A stretch of DNA of 64,000 bases from Trochalopteron elliotii. Lineage: Eukaryota > Chordata > Aves > Passeriformes > Leiothrichidae. Below are positions 1 through 13,800 of the stretch, piece by piece (position 1 is the stretch's first letter; every line of letters begins with the position of its first letter). The notes under the pieces are model-generated. The model was given only the letters and a program-made list of their open reading frames with translations, did not search any database and was not told the origin of the DNA. Location of the stretch: the NCBI GenBank assembly GCA_024734555.1, contig JANPWX010000215.1, forward strand, positions 2,822,385 through 2,886,384. Reading direction: 5' to 3'. A program made the position numbers and the translations under genes.

Positions 1-2099
1 GCGAGCAGTTTGGTCACAGAGTTTGAACAATCAGCTCATACTGTAGAATAAAAGAACATGAGTACAAGGCAGACTTTGGAGGAAAGAGAATAAAATCATG
101 CAGGTAAACCATGGTGCTAAGGGTTTAAAGCTTGATAAGTAAGCATGCAAAAAAAATAAATAAAAATTAACCATTTTCATACTCTGTGCCTGGAAAATGC
201 AGAGGAGAAAAGATTCTTTCCTGATCTATTTAATATAAAATGCTTGCTCTTTGGGAATATGGAAAATTGCAATACATTTTTGGACAGGAAATGGCAACCT
301 AATTTAAAATAACTTACTTCAAAACTAAAAATACCATAGTTAAATTCTATAGCAATTTTATCCCCATTGGAGCATGGTAATGTCCCATGACATGAGAATA
401 TTGCTTGAAATTTTGTACTATATTTTACTGAAAAATGTTAATAGAAATATTTAGTGAGGTTTTTAAAAACTATCTTTCTGTATAAGCAAAATCCTCATAG
501 TATTAGAATTGTCATTGAACTCATATGAGAAAATATATGATTTGCTAGGTGAAGAAACTGTGAATCTTCTCTTTCCATGGAAAAATGCCTTTGTCTTTTC
601 CTTAGTAATCCAAAAGATATGAGACTGAGCACGGATATTCACCTTGTATGTCAATACCATGTGTATTTTAAAGTGAGCTCAAAGGGAAGAGAGAGCTACA
701 AATTCCAGACTGGTCAGAAAAAAAACACACTACTTCTGTAACAGGTACTTAACATTCTCCTGGCAAAATTTTGCCTTTCTGGCCTTGGTCCCATCATGCA
801 TGTAATTATGTGGGTTAGAAATAAGTCAGCTTGGGCTTCCTAAAATACAGGGGGATGTGTGTGAGTTTGTTCCCTGTATGTGCAGTGTTCCAAGTTCTTA
901 TCCCTCTCCTTTTTGTTCTTGTCCCCAGTCACTGCCTCCAGGGTACCAGCTTTCCTTATCCCCGCTCCCATGGCAACAACTCTCTGTTCCAGCAGTAGTG
1001 GCTCTGTCTCTTCATCTCCTCCTTCTGCAGCTACGTTTGCAACTTAGAAGTAGCTTGATTTTCTGTAACTACTTTATTTCCTTTATTTATCAGGCCATGT
1101 GTGTTTGTTCCAAAACCTCTACTGTGAATATACTGATTCTGTGACACTACTTTAACCAAAGTGAGTCCAGGCCTGTTTTCTTTCTTCTCCCAACCTATCC
1201 TGAATTATTCTCTTCTATGCTTGGCTCTCTGAAAGAGGAAAGAATTATTATTATTTTAAACATTGTCCTCCCACTTATCCATGGCAGGAGCAGCACAAAT
1301 TGAATTGAAACAGCAAACATTTTAAAATGTAAATTAGATTAAGAAAGGTTAGTGTTGTATGTGTTTAAAAACAGTCCAACTGCCACCACCATTTTTGTAG
1401 GCAGTTTGTGCACAGAAAAGAAGATGTGAATTTTTGAAACAATCTGCTAGCATCAAATGAGAAAAAGATTTTAGAACAACCATTCCTGTTGATTTTTGGT
1501 TGGCTCCTTAATATGCTTTATAACACAAAATATTCATGTTGGACCATGATTCAATCATGTAAACAATCCAGTAGCTGCTAACAGTTGCAGAATAAATATG
1601 CAGCCTTTTGAAATGCTGAAAGTACATGGGCCTAAAATAAAAATTAAAAAATATTTAAAACACAGAGAAGAAAAAGGGGGAGAGAGGAGAACAGTTTAAC
1701 ATTAGGAAACGAGTAAAGATCCAGTGTGGGAGTTATAAATCTCAGGGACATTGTAACAGAATCAATTGATAGATTACAGTAAATTTGTGATTTGCTGACT
1801 TGTGATTTTTTGGAATGAAACGATGTTGCTGCTAAAGAATATATCAGTGTGCATTACAATAAGTAGCAAGTTCTCCACTTTTCTCTTACAAAATGATTTT
1901 TGTTTACTATAAATCACTTGATTTCATTTTAAGAGCTAAAGGTTTGGGGCCTGTAATTCTTGTTAATCTTGATGGGAAACACAGGATATTTAGCAATTGT
2001 CAGACTGCGTTCCCATGTTGTGATGGTATTGAACAGCTTATTTCTCCTAAAATATAAATGTATCTTTTTTTAGGGGGAAGTGCAGTTTTTGCATCTGTA
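1..2099. other. AT-rich non-coding stretch, nothing recognised
   Basis: I see no exon with matched splice sites, no repeat family and no RNA gene here. The short open frames (for example 463-660 on the - strand and 857-1144 on the + strand) have low-complexity or unremarkable translations. It is probably intergenic or intronic. Confidence 0.5.
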
Positions 2100-2774
2100 T
2101 GAGTTGGGGTCCAGTTATTTGGAAAGCAGCTCTGCAGAGGACACCAGGACTCTGGTCCACAGCAGGTGGAAGGAGCCAACAGTGTGCACAGCCAAAGGTA
2201 AAGCCCACACTGAGCTGCATCAGCAAGAGCATGGTCAGCAGGTCACTGGAAGTGTTTATTCCCATTTACATCTGTAGTGCCACAGTGTCGGGCTCCCCAC
2301 TGTGAGAGAGGCACCGACAAATTGGAGCAAAGCCAGAGAAGGCTGCTGGGATAGGCAGGAGCCAGAGCACACAGCACCCTGAAGGAATGTACTTATTTAA
2401 CCCTCCAAAAAGAAGGCTAAAAGGTGATTCATGCTCTGTCTTTAAGTACATAATGGGTGATTATGGAGAAACATAGGTAGTGTCTTCTCCAAGATTCAGA
2501 ATGAAATGACAAAGGACAATGACAGGAAAGGAAAAGTTGTATCATGAGACCTTGCAAGGGGACTTAAGGAAAAGATTCTTCACAATGAGAATGGTGAACA
2601 GGCTGTCAAGAAAGGCTGTGGACTTTCAACACAGCTTTCAAAATTTGACTGGACTATGCCCTACTTAATCTGGTCTAGCTTCTGAGTAAGTCTTGATTTG
2701 GGCAAATGGTTGGACAAGATGACCTACAGATCTCCCATCCAACAAAGATTATCTTATGATTCATGCATCTATGA
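2100..2774 (+). mobile_element. CR1 LINE, 5'-truncated 3' end
   Basis: This is a decayed copy of the last part of CR1 ORF2 plus its 3' UTR. Translation around 2190-2265 gives a degraded version of the CR1 ORF2 C-terminal motif (QQCA, then CISKSMVSRSLEVFIPIY, resembling the family pattern QQCA...GCIKSSVASRSREVILPLY). Further along come typical CR1 phrases: a 'ttaaggaaaagattcttcac' segment near 2565, a 'ggttggacaagatgacct' segment near 2708, and the 3' end at 2753-2774 with decayed ATTCTRTG-type 8-bp repeats. Substitutions and small indels are dense, so the copy is old and inactive. The short open frames at 2047-2451 belong to this relic. Confidence 0.9.
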
Positions 2775-2904
2775 ATACCAGTTCTCTAGGAAGATGAATC
2801 TGCACTGTACTTTCAAGATTCCCAGAATAGGAAATACTAAATAAAAATAGAGTAATGTTTGCACATTAAGACAGGCTAGGACAGAACTGGTTGACTCTAG
2901 ATCT

Positions 2905-3006
2905 TTAAGTAAGCCACTTAAATGATTGTAACCTTGGGTTAACAGTAGAGCATCTCTGAGCTTCAATTCTCCTCCAGTAAAATAGAATTAATAGTATTTC
3001 TTCACA
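2905..3006 (+). mobile_element. MIR-like CORE-SINE fragment
   Basis: The order of blocks matches the MIR core and tail: 'taaccttggg' near 2929-2938, 'atctctgagcttcaattct' near 2951-2969, 'cagtaaaatagaat' near 2976-2989, then 'aatagtatttcttca'. The known MIR order is TGTGACCTTGGGCAAG, CTCTGAGCCTCAGTTTCC, CTGTAAAATGGG, AATAGTA. Identity is modest, as expected for a relic shared across amniotes. It lies about 130 bases after the CR1 copy. Confidence 0.65.
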
Positions 3007-6000
3007 TTTTTTTCTAAGAGTGATTCACCCTTATGCATTAAAGGTTTTTTAACAGACTGAGCCAAATCAGTTACTGATCAGAGATGCTATGGTACCACAG
3101 CCGTTGTGCATCTGGTCAACGTACAATTACATCACAAGCGTAATCATCAAATATATGGGGGAGAAAAAGAGCAAATAAATTATTCCAGAGTCTTTCTTCC
3201 TGGATATAGAAACCTACTTCACGTATGTCTGTCATCCAAACAACTATTTTAATTATGTCATGTACACTCTGATAAGGGATATAAGCATAGGGGAACATTC
3301 TTTTCTCTCTCAATCTTTTGAGAATTCCTGAATTAAGGCCCCAGCATCTGGTCTACTCTAACATAAAATGCTGTCTCCAGGTCCTTGCTTGCCGGCCCTG
3401 CCTGCTCTACTTCTTGGCTTTGTACTGAGACATTGTAGGTGGTAGGTCAGTTCTGTGTAAATGTTTTGTGGTTAAAACCCAAAGAAGTGATTTGTGTTTA
3501 TAAGCTTTAAATTGCCTTCCTGAAAAAATCTGCACAAGCTGAAAGCTTCTGCTCATGTAAAATTGTGATGGATTGCATTCTATTGGAACTTATGAATAGC
3601 TCTTTGATTTGAAACAATGAACCCTTTAAATGCCTTTAGAAATTATAATAAGATCAAGGTATTATTCTCCCTCCATCACCCCCATTAGAAAGTGACAAAA
3701 AGGCCTGTTTTTCAAGACAGACACACACACATGCACACTCACTCCCATATATCCATAACCACACATTCAAATTTATAGATGACAAATATAATGTTGAATT
3801 TTCTAAGTTGGTATTGGATAGATGCCTGATTTTCAGATGTCAACTCTTTTGTTAGTACACAGACTACATGAGAATACATGTCTATATCAGAATTCAAACA
3901 CTATATTTATATATATATATGTACAAAATATAGATATTTAACTTAAAACATTATACGTTCAAAGACACACAACATCTATGAAAAAATATTTAGTGTTTTT
4001 CACCTACAGCTGATTTAGTTAGTATCCTATAACAAAAAAATGCCAAAGATTAATATATTTTCTCAGAACTTTGGTGTGTGAGAATATAGAGATTTATTTA
4101 TACAGATGCACCTTCAGTTTTCTCTTTGTGTTTATTTATACACAAAAATGTCATTTTCATATTTCAAGCATTTCTTTCAGGTTGAGGTTACTTGTTTTAG
4201 CACTCCCACATTAAGGGAAATATAAAGTCAAGGGAATATATAGCTAAGAATATGCAATTTCTTTTCATCAGATTCTGTCAAAATAGAATTTTTTTTTTCA
4301 TATGTATGTGTATTTAACAGGAAAACAGTGAAAAATAAGAGAGTTAAAACTGTTTGTGAAAGCTTGGCTTTTTTTCTGGCTGGGAAGTGGCAGTAGTTAA
4401 ATGTCAAATATGATTACACAAAACTGCTGCCTAAAACTGAAAATAAAGTTGAGCATACTTGTGAAGACCATTTCAGAAATTTAGAAAGTAGTAGTGCATA
4501 ATTTATCAGCATTAATAGACTTAGGTGCATTTCTGAGGTAATTCACCTAAACAATCAACAATTTATCACATCACAATACATAAAATGTAATTTTAATTAA
4601 TAAATAGACATTCTATTGCCTTTGCAGCTACAAAAAAATCAATCCTTCCTTACCTTCTGTCTACAGTTTGGGTTCCTTTAATGGGTTTTAATGGGTTTTA
4701 TTCTATGCTCCTTTAGCAAAGCTTATTCATTTGCTTCCTGGACGACTTTCTGTGTTCTGTGGCATAATCTCAGTCTTTAGGGTATCTGCCTGATACCTTA
4801 AAGCATCATTCACTACTCCTGAAATGACACTCTAGCCCACCTTGAAAGTAATGAAGTTACTGTAATGTATTATAGTTCTTGTTAACAGGCAGGCTGTCTG
4901 TGAAATCTTTATGTTTAAACCATTTATTGGGAAAATAAGGTTTTCCAGTATCTCTGAATGGTTAATGAGGTACTTCACTTGCACAGTCTCAAGCCAGTTG
5001 GCGAAGGAGATCTTTATCACTGTCTTACAGAGATGTAAGTCAGATGGACCCATTTCTGTACTATAAATGAAATAAGAACTGAACTCTCAGCTAAAATGCC
5101 AACGAGTCTGAGTATGCTCAGAATTTCAAATAGAATGCAAAAATCTGTTTATTGCCTCACCTTATTATCATTTTACAATTATTAAACTTCAGGAAAAAAG
5201 AAGCAAAAAGCACAAAAGGATTCCAACAACATGGGAAAAAGTGAGGAATCAGGACCAAACCCAGTAACTTATATGGGTTGCTTATATGCTTATATTTATA
5301 TGCTTATATTTATATGCTTATATAAATGCTTATAAAACCACTGAATTTTGTGATTTATCTACCTGTAATGTTTTGTCAAGTTTATGTAAACTACAAATAA
5401 AATAATAATTAAATTGTATTTATTTATCAAAAATATTTCCCAAACAACTCTCTCATGAGCCATGATATCTGATTTGCTCATTGGGATAGTTTTTCATAGG
5501 CAGCACTGCTTAAAGGAACTTCAAGACAGTCTTACAGTGTTTTCCAGGAAAGGAAAATTACTCTTTTACGTCCCTTATACTGCTCTAATAATGTTAAGTA
5601 CATAATAGTTGTATCTGAATATCTGTCATGAAGATTTTCCCCTTGTTATAGAACTGAGTTCTGCCTCTACAGGAATGAATTAGATTTCACTTTATCAGAG
5701 AATACAAAACACCTGAATAATCTGTCCTCAAGGCTTTTTTTATGCATACAACTATTTAAACATAGATGAATCCTCTTTGGAAAAGAACCAAAAATTCAGA
5801 AACTAAGTTTAAAAATAATTATTATAGATTTTTAAATCAATATAACTGTTTCAAAATGTGGGAGTTAACAAAAGTCCTCATGAAAACATAAAGCAGATAT
5901 GTTTTTTTTTTTTAAAAAGCTATGATATTTTCATTAGGCAACGTAACATAAGGGAAATTGTAGATGCCTGGTACAATACTGCTATTAAAAGAACAGGGAT

Positions 6001-8840
6001 GAATACACAGAAATATGTAGACACAGAATTTCAACAAACAAAATGTAATCTGAAATACTAACACACAGAAAAATCCAGCCCCAAAATTCCTTTTTCTTTT
6101 CTACCTCTTTTCTTAATTTCCATACCTAAAAGTGCAGATACGTGTCTCAGGTAATAAGATTCTAATGCTCTTTCTTACTTCTTCATTTTTTATTAAAGCA
6201 AGATGTCTGGCTCTTTACTATTTCTATACACTCAAATCTCTACTTCTTTTATAGAGCTCATCCATTGAACCAAACCACAAAACAAATTGACATTGACACC
6301 AGCTGTCATCCGTACCCAAAAACTTGTTCCAAGAATTTTAGAATTTAACCCACCCTTCCCAAACCTAAACTGTTGCTATGGCAAGATGTTCTGTCTTACA
6401 AAGGCAGCCACACCTCAGATAAAGAATGTAGTGTGTCACAGGTAGCATGTGTGAATAGAAGCCTGACTCAGAGATGGAAATCTTCCAGTCTCCACTTTTC
6501 TCTGTTTATCAATTATTCTTAGATTTTTGACACAAAATTTTCAAAATATGAGGGATTTTTTACAAAGTTTATTACAAAGTACTAGCTTAGATACTCTGGT
6601 TTTATCTCTAAATAGCAGTATAACCAGAATAAGAAAGATGAAAGCAAGTTTTTTGTTAAGCAAAATCATCAAAGAAGTTTTGTGTTTGGGCTTTTCTCTT
6701 TTGCTTCCTGCGAGTTCCAAGTAAGACTAATGAACAAGGTATGTAAGTTTGTGAGCCCAGTAGAGTAAAAGACTAGTCATCACAATAAAAAGGTCAAATA
6801 TTTCCCTTTTTATGATTGCAAAAATGGAGTAGGTCTATTGTTAACCGCTGGAAACTCTCATCTTTGAAAGTTTATTTAGTTTTAGAGCATGACAAATTTT
6901 GAACCTCCTCAGGTAAAATTAGCTGTTGCTAAAGTTCTGATTGCAAAGAATGCTGAATCTAAATTTTTCTCATGTTAAAACCTATATATCCTAGGCAGGA
7001 CTTTTTGTGATAATCAAATTATTTCATTACTTTAGGTCTATCCACCTATGTAAATATAAATGTTCATCTAAACCTTAAGGATCTGTGATGAAATTAAACA
7101 GTATTTGGTGAGATAACTTCCCATTCCTTTGACTTGATTTTTATTATAGACAAAACAAGTAGCTGCACAGATCGCTACCCCTATTAGCTATAGCTAATAT
7201 TCTGTATTTTGAAAAATGTTTTTTGCATTTATATCATCAGAGATAGCTCATAGGATCCCATCAAGGTGTTGATGCAAAACCTATTGTGTGACTTGTTCTT
7301 ATATGTTTTTCTTAATGAGCCGTATCCACTTTGAAGACTAAATTAAGTTATCATCAGACTAACACGATCTACAAAACATTGTAAAAAGGTTAAACTCTCT
7401 TAGATGGGGTTCCTGGATATTTATATGGTTTTACAAATGCTCCTGTAAGAAGATTATCCTTGTACCCATAGATTAAGGCCACTGCATGAACACTCTTTTA
7501 CAAATCAATATTAATTAAAAATTATTATGATCAGAGAACTAAACAAAGGGCCTTTGCTACTAAAGAAAGGGTATGCCCCAGTGACAGATCACTGTTAAAA
7601 CCTCTCATGCCATTGGGTGATATTTGCCATATGTCCAATGATTGATAGTAAGATTTAATGAGTTCTTACAAGCAATTAAATAATCAAGGGTTCCTGCTGT
7701 TACATGGCATAGCTTGATAGAACAGTGACAAATGAGAGAATATCTGCAACCTAATCAAAGGGACATATTTCCTTGGGAACAAAATAATATTATCCACCAG
7801 TGCAATCAAAGGACAAAAGAACACAGAGAGGACGCAACAGAATGAGATAAATTTTGTGCTCTTTTCATTATTCTGGCCATACAGTTTCCATTTATTGGAT
7901 CCTATTAAATCAGAAAGACAATTAGGCTACTTAAATATGTTTCATTTGTCATAAACTGTTAGCTAGTGGGTACATATCCATATCCAGTCACCTTAGGTCT
8001 CCTTTCCCCATGAAACACTATCCTAGGTTATGTTTTCTGTATTTTTATTTGGTATTTATTTCTATTGTGATTACTGAAGTCCTGTTTTAGTTTGGGGTTT
8101 GTTTTTCACTTTAACTAAAGGGATACAGTAAAAGATTGCAGTACACCAAATTTGTCAAATATTCTTGATTAATGAATTTTTCTAAACATTGTATGTTGTA
8201 TATATCAACATTAGCTCCACTTTGGATGTGGGATGACATAATGTTTTAGTGTTTCTTTATTTCTTTTATATTTTAATTTTTTTTTTATTTTTAAATTTCT
8301 TTCACTAGAAACTCAAAGCTTTCCTTTTATTTCTGTCAAAAACAAATAAAAATATTTCAAGACTAGACACTACTTTATAGCTAAAATTTTCATTAGAAAA
8401 TGTAAGCATCAGACTATAGTTATTTTGTATTGTATTTCAGCTCACTAGCTGGTGAGCAGGATGAAAGTTATTGAAATGCACCAGACAACCAAGAGAACAA
8501 TGTAGCCCTACTAATCATTATGTTCCAGGATTTAACAGGTGATCTATCTTTAGACTGTGTAACACGTGACCTTTCTAAATATATACTGAGCTCTTCCCTG
8601 CTTTTTTCTGTGTTGGTGGCACGTGGGAAGGGAGATGAACTCCTCTGGAGCAGACTGACCACAGGGCAGGTTGTTCCAATTCCAGCATGGTTTCCCAAAG
8701 CCCATTTCTCAGACTAGAACGTAAGAAGCAGCAAACTGTTGGGGATGATGCATCATTACACTGCACAGCAAAACCTCTAGTGATTTTGATAGCTATTATA
8801 CAGGATATTCATGGAATTACAGTAATGGAATTTTGCAGAC
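3007..8840. other. Non-coding stretch with minor simple repeats
   Basis: There is an (AC)n run near 3719-3735, an (AT)n run at 3902-3920 and a small minisatellite at 5280-5337 (listed separately). Apart from these I found no family-level repeat and no splice-bounded coding exon. A TTCCAAG...AACAAG segment at about 6715-6738 sits between splice-like signals but is too short to support. Confidence 0.45.
5280..5337. repeat. Minisatellite, ~14-bp unit gcttatatttatat
   Basis: About four imperfect tandem copies of gcttatatttatat, with shortened units at both ends (gcttatat at the left, gcttataaa at the right). Polymerase slippage is the simplest origin. Confidence 0.85.
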
Positions 8841-8935
8841 AAAGAATGGTTTGGGTTTAAAGGGACTTTTAAAGGTCATCTAGTCCAAAGCCCCCAATGA
8901 TCAGGGATATCATTTCATCCTTGTCTCCCATTTCT
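8841..8935 (-). mobile_element. CR1 LINE 3' end, short 5'-truncated copy
   Basis: Read on the + strand it begins 'agaatggtttgggttt', then 'aagggacttttaaaggtcat' and 'ctagtccaaagccccc'. This is the reverse complement of the canonical CR1 3' UTR end (GGTTGGACTAGATGATCTTTAAGGTCCCTTCCAACC...). Only about 95 bases are recognisable, typical of heavily 5'-truncated CR1 insertions. The terminal octamer repeat has mostly decayed. Confidence 0.85.
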
Positions 8936-9771
8936 AATGGAATATGCAAAACTGTCTTACCCACAATGTGGTTTTTCTCTCTTTTTCCCAGGTTTTTTCT
9001 AATGAGAGATAAGCACAAGTTGTAAAACCTTGACATTTTCAAAAACCCAGAATATGTGTTTTCCAGCCAGCTGTGTTCAGCACTGAAGTATCACTGATTC
9101 TACTTTTTCCACATGCCAGTACATTTGCTTTGTTTTCCCATACACAAGGTGAAATTTGAGTATGTATCATGTTTCAGACATTAGTTATGTTGCTTAATGC
9201 ACTAATGGAAGATGCTCAGATACTATACCAAAAAGTCAGTACAAAGAATAGATCAAACAACTATAAAACCAAGTTAGAGAAATCAGCAAGCAAAAAGCTT
9301 CTTAATTTTTACAGTGATTTGAGTATATTTAGCTATAGATTCTCTTCTGTATGTCTTCTAACCTAATAAAAATTTTCAATAAAATCTGACTATGATAAAG
9401 CCACAGTTGATAAAAAAAGCATAATTCTTTCTTGAATTTCAGCTGTGGATGAGTCTACTGAAATCAGAATTTCAGTCATCATGAAAGTGAGATAAAGTGT
9501 TTAAACTAAGGCATGTTTTTAGATTAAGAAGATCCATTTGGTTCTGTAAGTCTTAAATAATGGAATGTCCACCTCAAATTTTTGCCTTGAAGTTTTAGTC
9601 AACTCCAAATATGTCAGGTCAAGAACTGCTTAGATTATTGGCTGAGGTTATTAGGGAATTTGAGGAGTCCTGCTGCTGCAGAGCCACAAGTGCACAATAA
9701 CTTTAATGAACCTATCAAGTGATGCACCAGTGTAGTTTAACACGGGGGTCTGTCAGATCACTTATCCATTG

Positions 9772-9813
9772 GATCACATCAAGGCTGAACTTAAGCCTGA
9801 GCTTAATGTGATC
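9772..9813. repeat. 42-bp imperfect palindrome
   Basis: The outer arms gatcacat and atgtgatc are exact inverse complements, and the centre is cttaag. The bases between pair only partly. It could be a protein-binding dyad or chance; the surrounding 9600-9850 stretch is less AT-biased than its neighbours. Confidence 0.6.
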
Positions 9814-10796
9814 TAGTGAAAATAAACTAAATGAGTTCTACATGTAGTAAGTGGAAAGAGTAAACAACTCCTACTGAAATAACAAATTGGTTGTTCCAGA
9901 AAGCAAACAACCCCTCAAGAATCATGGAGCGATACCAAGTTTTTGGCAGCATTAGATTCCTAAGGACCACTCTCAATTGATATATTCACAAAAAATACAC
10001 ACCTCATTAGATTCTGTACAGATTGCAAAGCTAGCTATAATGTAAAAACAGGCAGACAGTCTGTCTCAATATTATTACAGGAAGGCTTGGTTAAATTAAT
10101 AGCTTCTCATTGATTAAAAAATCTTGCATTTTACATGTTCTTAAGTTGGTTCCCACCATTACCTTTCAATAACAGAATACGAGTCTTTGGAGAAATGTGG
10201 TTATATTGAACTACTGTACTGAAATATGAAGGTAGGCAAAATAAGCTGCTTACATTAACCTATTGTTGTTTCCTGTCATAAAGTTCTCTCCACCCGAAAG
10301 ATGAAGACAACCCCATCAATGCACCCTAAATTTTTGTTCTTTGATAATTTCTATAATATTCCTAGACTATTACAAATGTAGTTAGTTTGGAACAGTTATT
10401 GAGCATGACTCCACCAAATTATTTCAGTAACTACTCAAAGTGAGAAATATTTATCTCCATGTAGCATTTGCTAGTGTATGCAACTCTCAGCTTTTGATTC
10501 TTTGCAATTACTATATAAATCCAGCTAAAAAAATTAACACTAGCTCTGATCCACTAAAATACTTTCCAAATCATCCTAAGAACTCATGTTACGATTCTTG
10601 ATAGCACAGAGTACTTTGCTAGGCTGAGTTTTTTCATGCCAATTGTATTATGTACCCTCCATCAAAAACAAACCGTTTTGAAAGCTTCTGCATAAACCTA
10701 TTCAAATGTATTTTACTGGCATGCAATGTTGGAAGATTTTTCTCAGTGCAACAAGATCATCTAAGATGAATTGAAGCACCACAAACCCACAACACT

Positions 10797-10818
10797 TATA
10801 TATATATATATATATATA
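10797..10818. repeat. (TA)11 microsatellite
   Basis: An uninterrupted TA dinucleotide run of 22 bases. Confidence 0.95.
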
Positions 10819-13800
10819 AAAAGTTCTATGATCTATTGCCCTTGTTCTTTTGTACTTCTGTAAGCATGGTCTGCACCACTACCAATCTTACGGGGCAGAT
10901 GTTCTTCTGCCAGTCAAATTGAAAAGGACAGATTAAATGTCTAACTATGCCCTGACATATTTAGACCTGAGTTTCAACATACTAAGACCTGAGTTTCAAG
11001 AATAATGTTGTTTTAGTGCATTGAATATGTCTTCTTCTTTCTCAACAGAAACACTAAGCCAAGCAGCATGTTCTTGGATGCACAGCAAACAAACGGCAGC
11101 TGCCACGTGCGCAGTGTGACTAAGATATTGGGATGTGAAAGGGAACAGACAAGGAAATTGACTTTATGGGGGCAGGACAGCTGTGTGATTTTCCTGTCTC
11201 TCAGACTTTGGGTTGTCACAGTAGTGCTTTCTAACAAATTTTGTACACTTTGTGGTGTAGACTATTTTAGGGACTGATTATTGAACCAATTGAAGAGGCC
11301 GCCTAGAGGTTTGGGATTATGTCTGGAATAGTTAACAAGGTAGTAAACTAATGCAGAAGCACTGCTAGCTGCTCTTTGGATTCCTTATCTTCACAGTTCA
11401 TGTAGCCTGTCTTTGAAAGTATTAACTTCATTATCATCTAGAGATGGTCTGTGCTTTTGCCAGTTGAGTTTTCACTATAAAATATCTAGCAGATTACTTT
11501 CTCTTTAGAAAAATATGAGTCCATATGCTAACTGAGTTAGCTCTGTTGCCTTCTAACTCAGGTTTTCATAGAATCACATAATTTTTCAAAAGTCTCTATG
11601 GAAGCATTGTCTCCTCATCTTGGGCTACTGTCCTGATTTTCTCTGTTTACCACAGTGGTGTGTGTGCAATGTGGCAGGGAGGCTTTTCCTTCCTATGAGG
11701 CTGAGTCCCTTCCAAGTCACAGGGGTCAAGCTGCATGTTTACTTCCAGATATTCATCTCATTGGCTGTGTGTGTGCTGACTCTTCTCTTTTTTTTTCCTC
11801 TGTTTTCAAATCATCAGAGTCCTGCAAAGCAATTAAAAAATGTTGATTGGTTCTCAGTGAATTCTGTGGAAGTACCAAAGGGAAAGAGTAAGCATCTATA
11901 TTTGGCATAAGCAGAAACTATTATTAGACAGAGATTTTGGAAGTAGTTGTAATTTATCTGCTATCAGGAGCAATAGAAAACCATATGGATGATAAAAAAC
12001 ATAACCAGAGCAAGGTCCTTCCTGTGTCTGTTGACAGCTAATATGCACCAGGAGGGCACTGCCATATGTTTGCATGTACATTACCACGGGGGGCAGTGAC
12101 ATATGTTCACACGTATGTCACCCCTCTGGCCTGCTGTCATAAGGCTGTTTCCAAAGGGGAGTGCACCCTCGAGAAACAGAAACAAAACCCATAAATGTGA
12201 GTCTCCTACATTCTCTTTGTCAGCAGCTTTTCTAGGACTACACTGCTGTTTGATGAGCAATCAGAACAGTTCATCAAAGCAACAAAGGCTTCAGTAACCC
12301 TCTCCTATATCTCTTCAAGGTGTTGAATGGCAAAGGAGGAAAATGCAGACACCCCACTAGAACAGTCACACCTGCTGGAAAAGTCATACCTGCTGAAATA
12401 CTAGACGTGCTGTAAACGTTGAGGTCGGTGAGCATGTGCTTCTCCCAAAATATTTCATGGATTGTTCTTCTTTTACTTCATTTCAGGCTGGACATGTCCT
12501 CATATCATGTCAAAAGCAGTTCTTGGCAGGATAAAAGAAAGAGTTTAAGAGTAGACGAGTGACAAAGTGAGAGAATAAAAAGGTGTTGTTCATGATACTA
12601 TCTCCTGCAGTTCTGTGGGGTAGGAGGTAAACAGTAATATTAGATCATCCCAACCATTCCCCTGGCAGTGCAATATTATTCCTTGCAATGTAATTTCTAG
12701 TGTTTTTTCATTCCATTTAGTACTAATCCAAGCAGATAGCCTTTCTGTTCTATCTCTTGGGAGACCATTTATCCCTCAATCCACTTATTTCACTATTAGG
12801 TAGGTTTTCTGAAATTTGCAGTGTATTTTCCTCTTTTTTAATTTCCTTCCTCTCTTTAATTATTTCTTTTGGTGCAAATATGGCTCATCTTTTTATATTT
12901 GCATTCCCTCAGAGGTCATCAAGTCTGGCACACAGAGCAGGAATGCAAGCCGAAGTACAAAATCTGCTTTTAGAAAAGGGTAACCTGCAGGATATTTTGT
13001 TTGGTCTCAAATGACATGTGACTTAACAGTATTTTGGACTTTGTGGATATGCATCCATTACCTCATTAAGTCTTATTTGGTCTAGGTGTATTCTAATATG
13101 CTAGTAACTTGACTGGAATGCTAGTAACAATACCAAGGACCCTCTGTGAAAGTTTTAATAGGAACGTACAAAACCGCTTCCTTGTTTTGTCAGAGCAATC
13201 CCTTACAGGAGAAAAATGGTGAGAATCTTGCTTTGGACTATGTGCTGTTTAAAGCCAAGTCTAACATTTCAGTATCTGATTAACTTTATTTTCCTGTCTA
13301 TAATTCAAAATTATGAAACTATGCTTGCCTTGCACTTTTGTAAAGGTCTGGGTGTTCATTAGTCTTTCCTGTGAATGGACTATGTTTTGGCTTGCCTTTT
13401 TCCTTTTCTAGACATTTATATACCTTTTCCCTATCTTAGTGTTCTGAAAGCAGAATTACAGCAATTTCACCTCCTTCAGTGCCTGGAAGCTTCTGTGTGC
13501 TTTAGGCAGCTAAGTTTATAGCTCCAGCAGCTCTCACAAAAACTTAGCAGGAAAGAGGTAGATAGGTGAGGCAAATCCAGGGGATCATCAGAGAGTGGTC
13601 TCTGAGAAAAGTAAAGCAACTGAGTCAAAGTCATAGGGAGTCATGTCAAAAAGACATAATGTGCAAGGTGAAGACAGTCTTCCTGTCCTGGGGAGTAGGC
13701 GGGTCTGCTCAGGATGGAAATTTCTGGATTAGAGGATGTGGCAGACAGGACAGAGTCACAGCACAGAGACAGGGTCCACAGCTCAAGAGGAGGATTGGAA

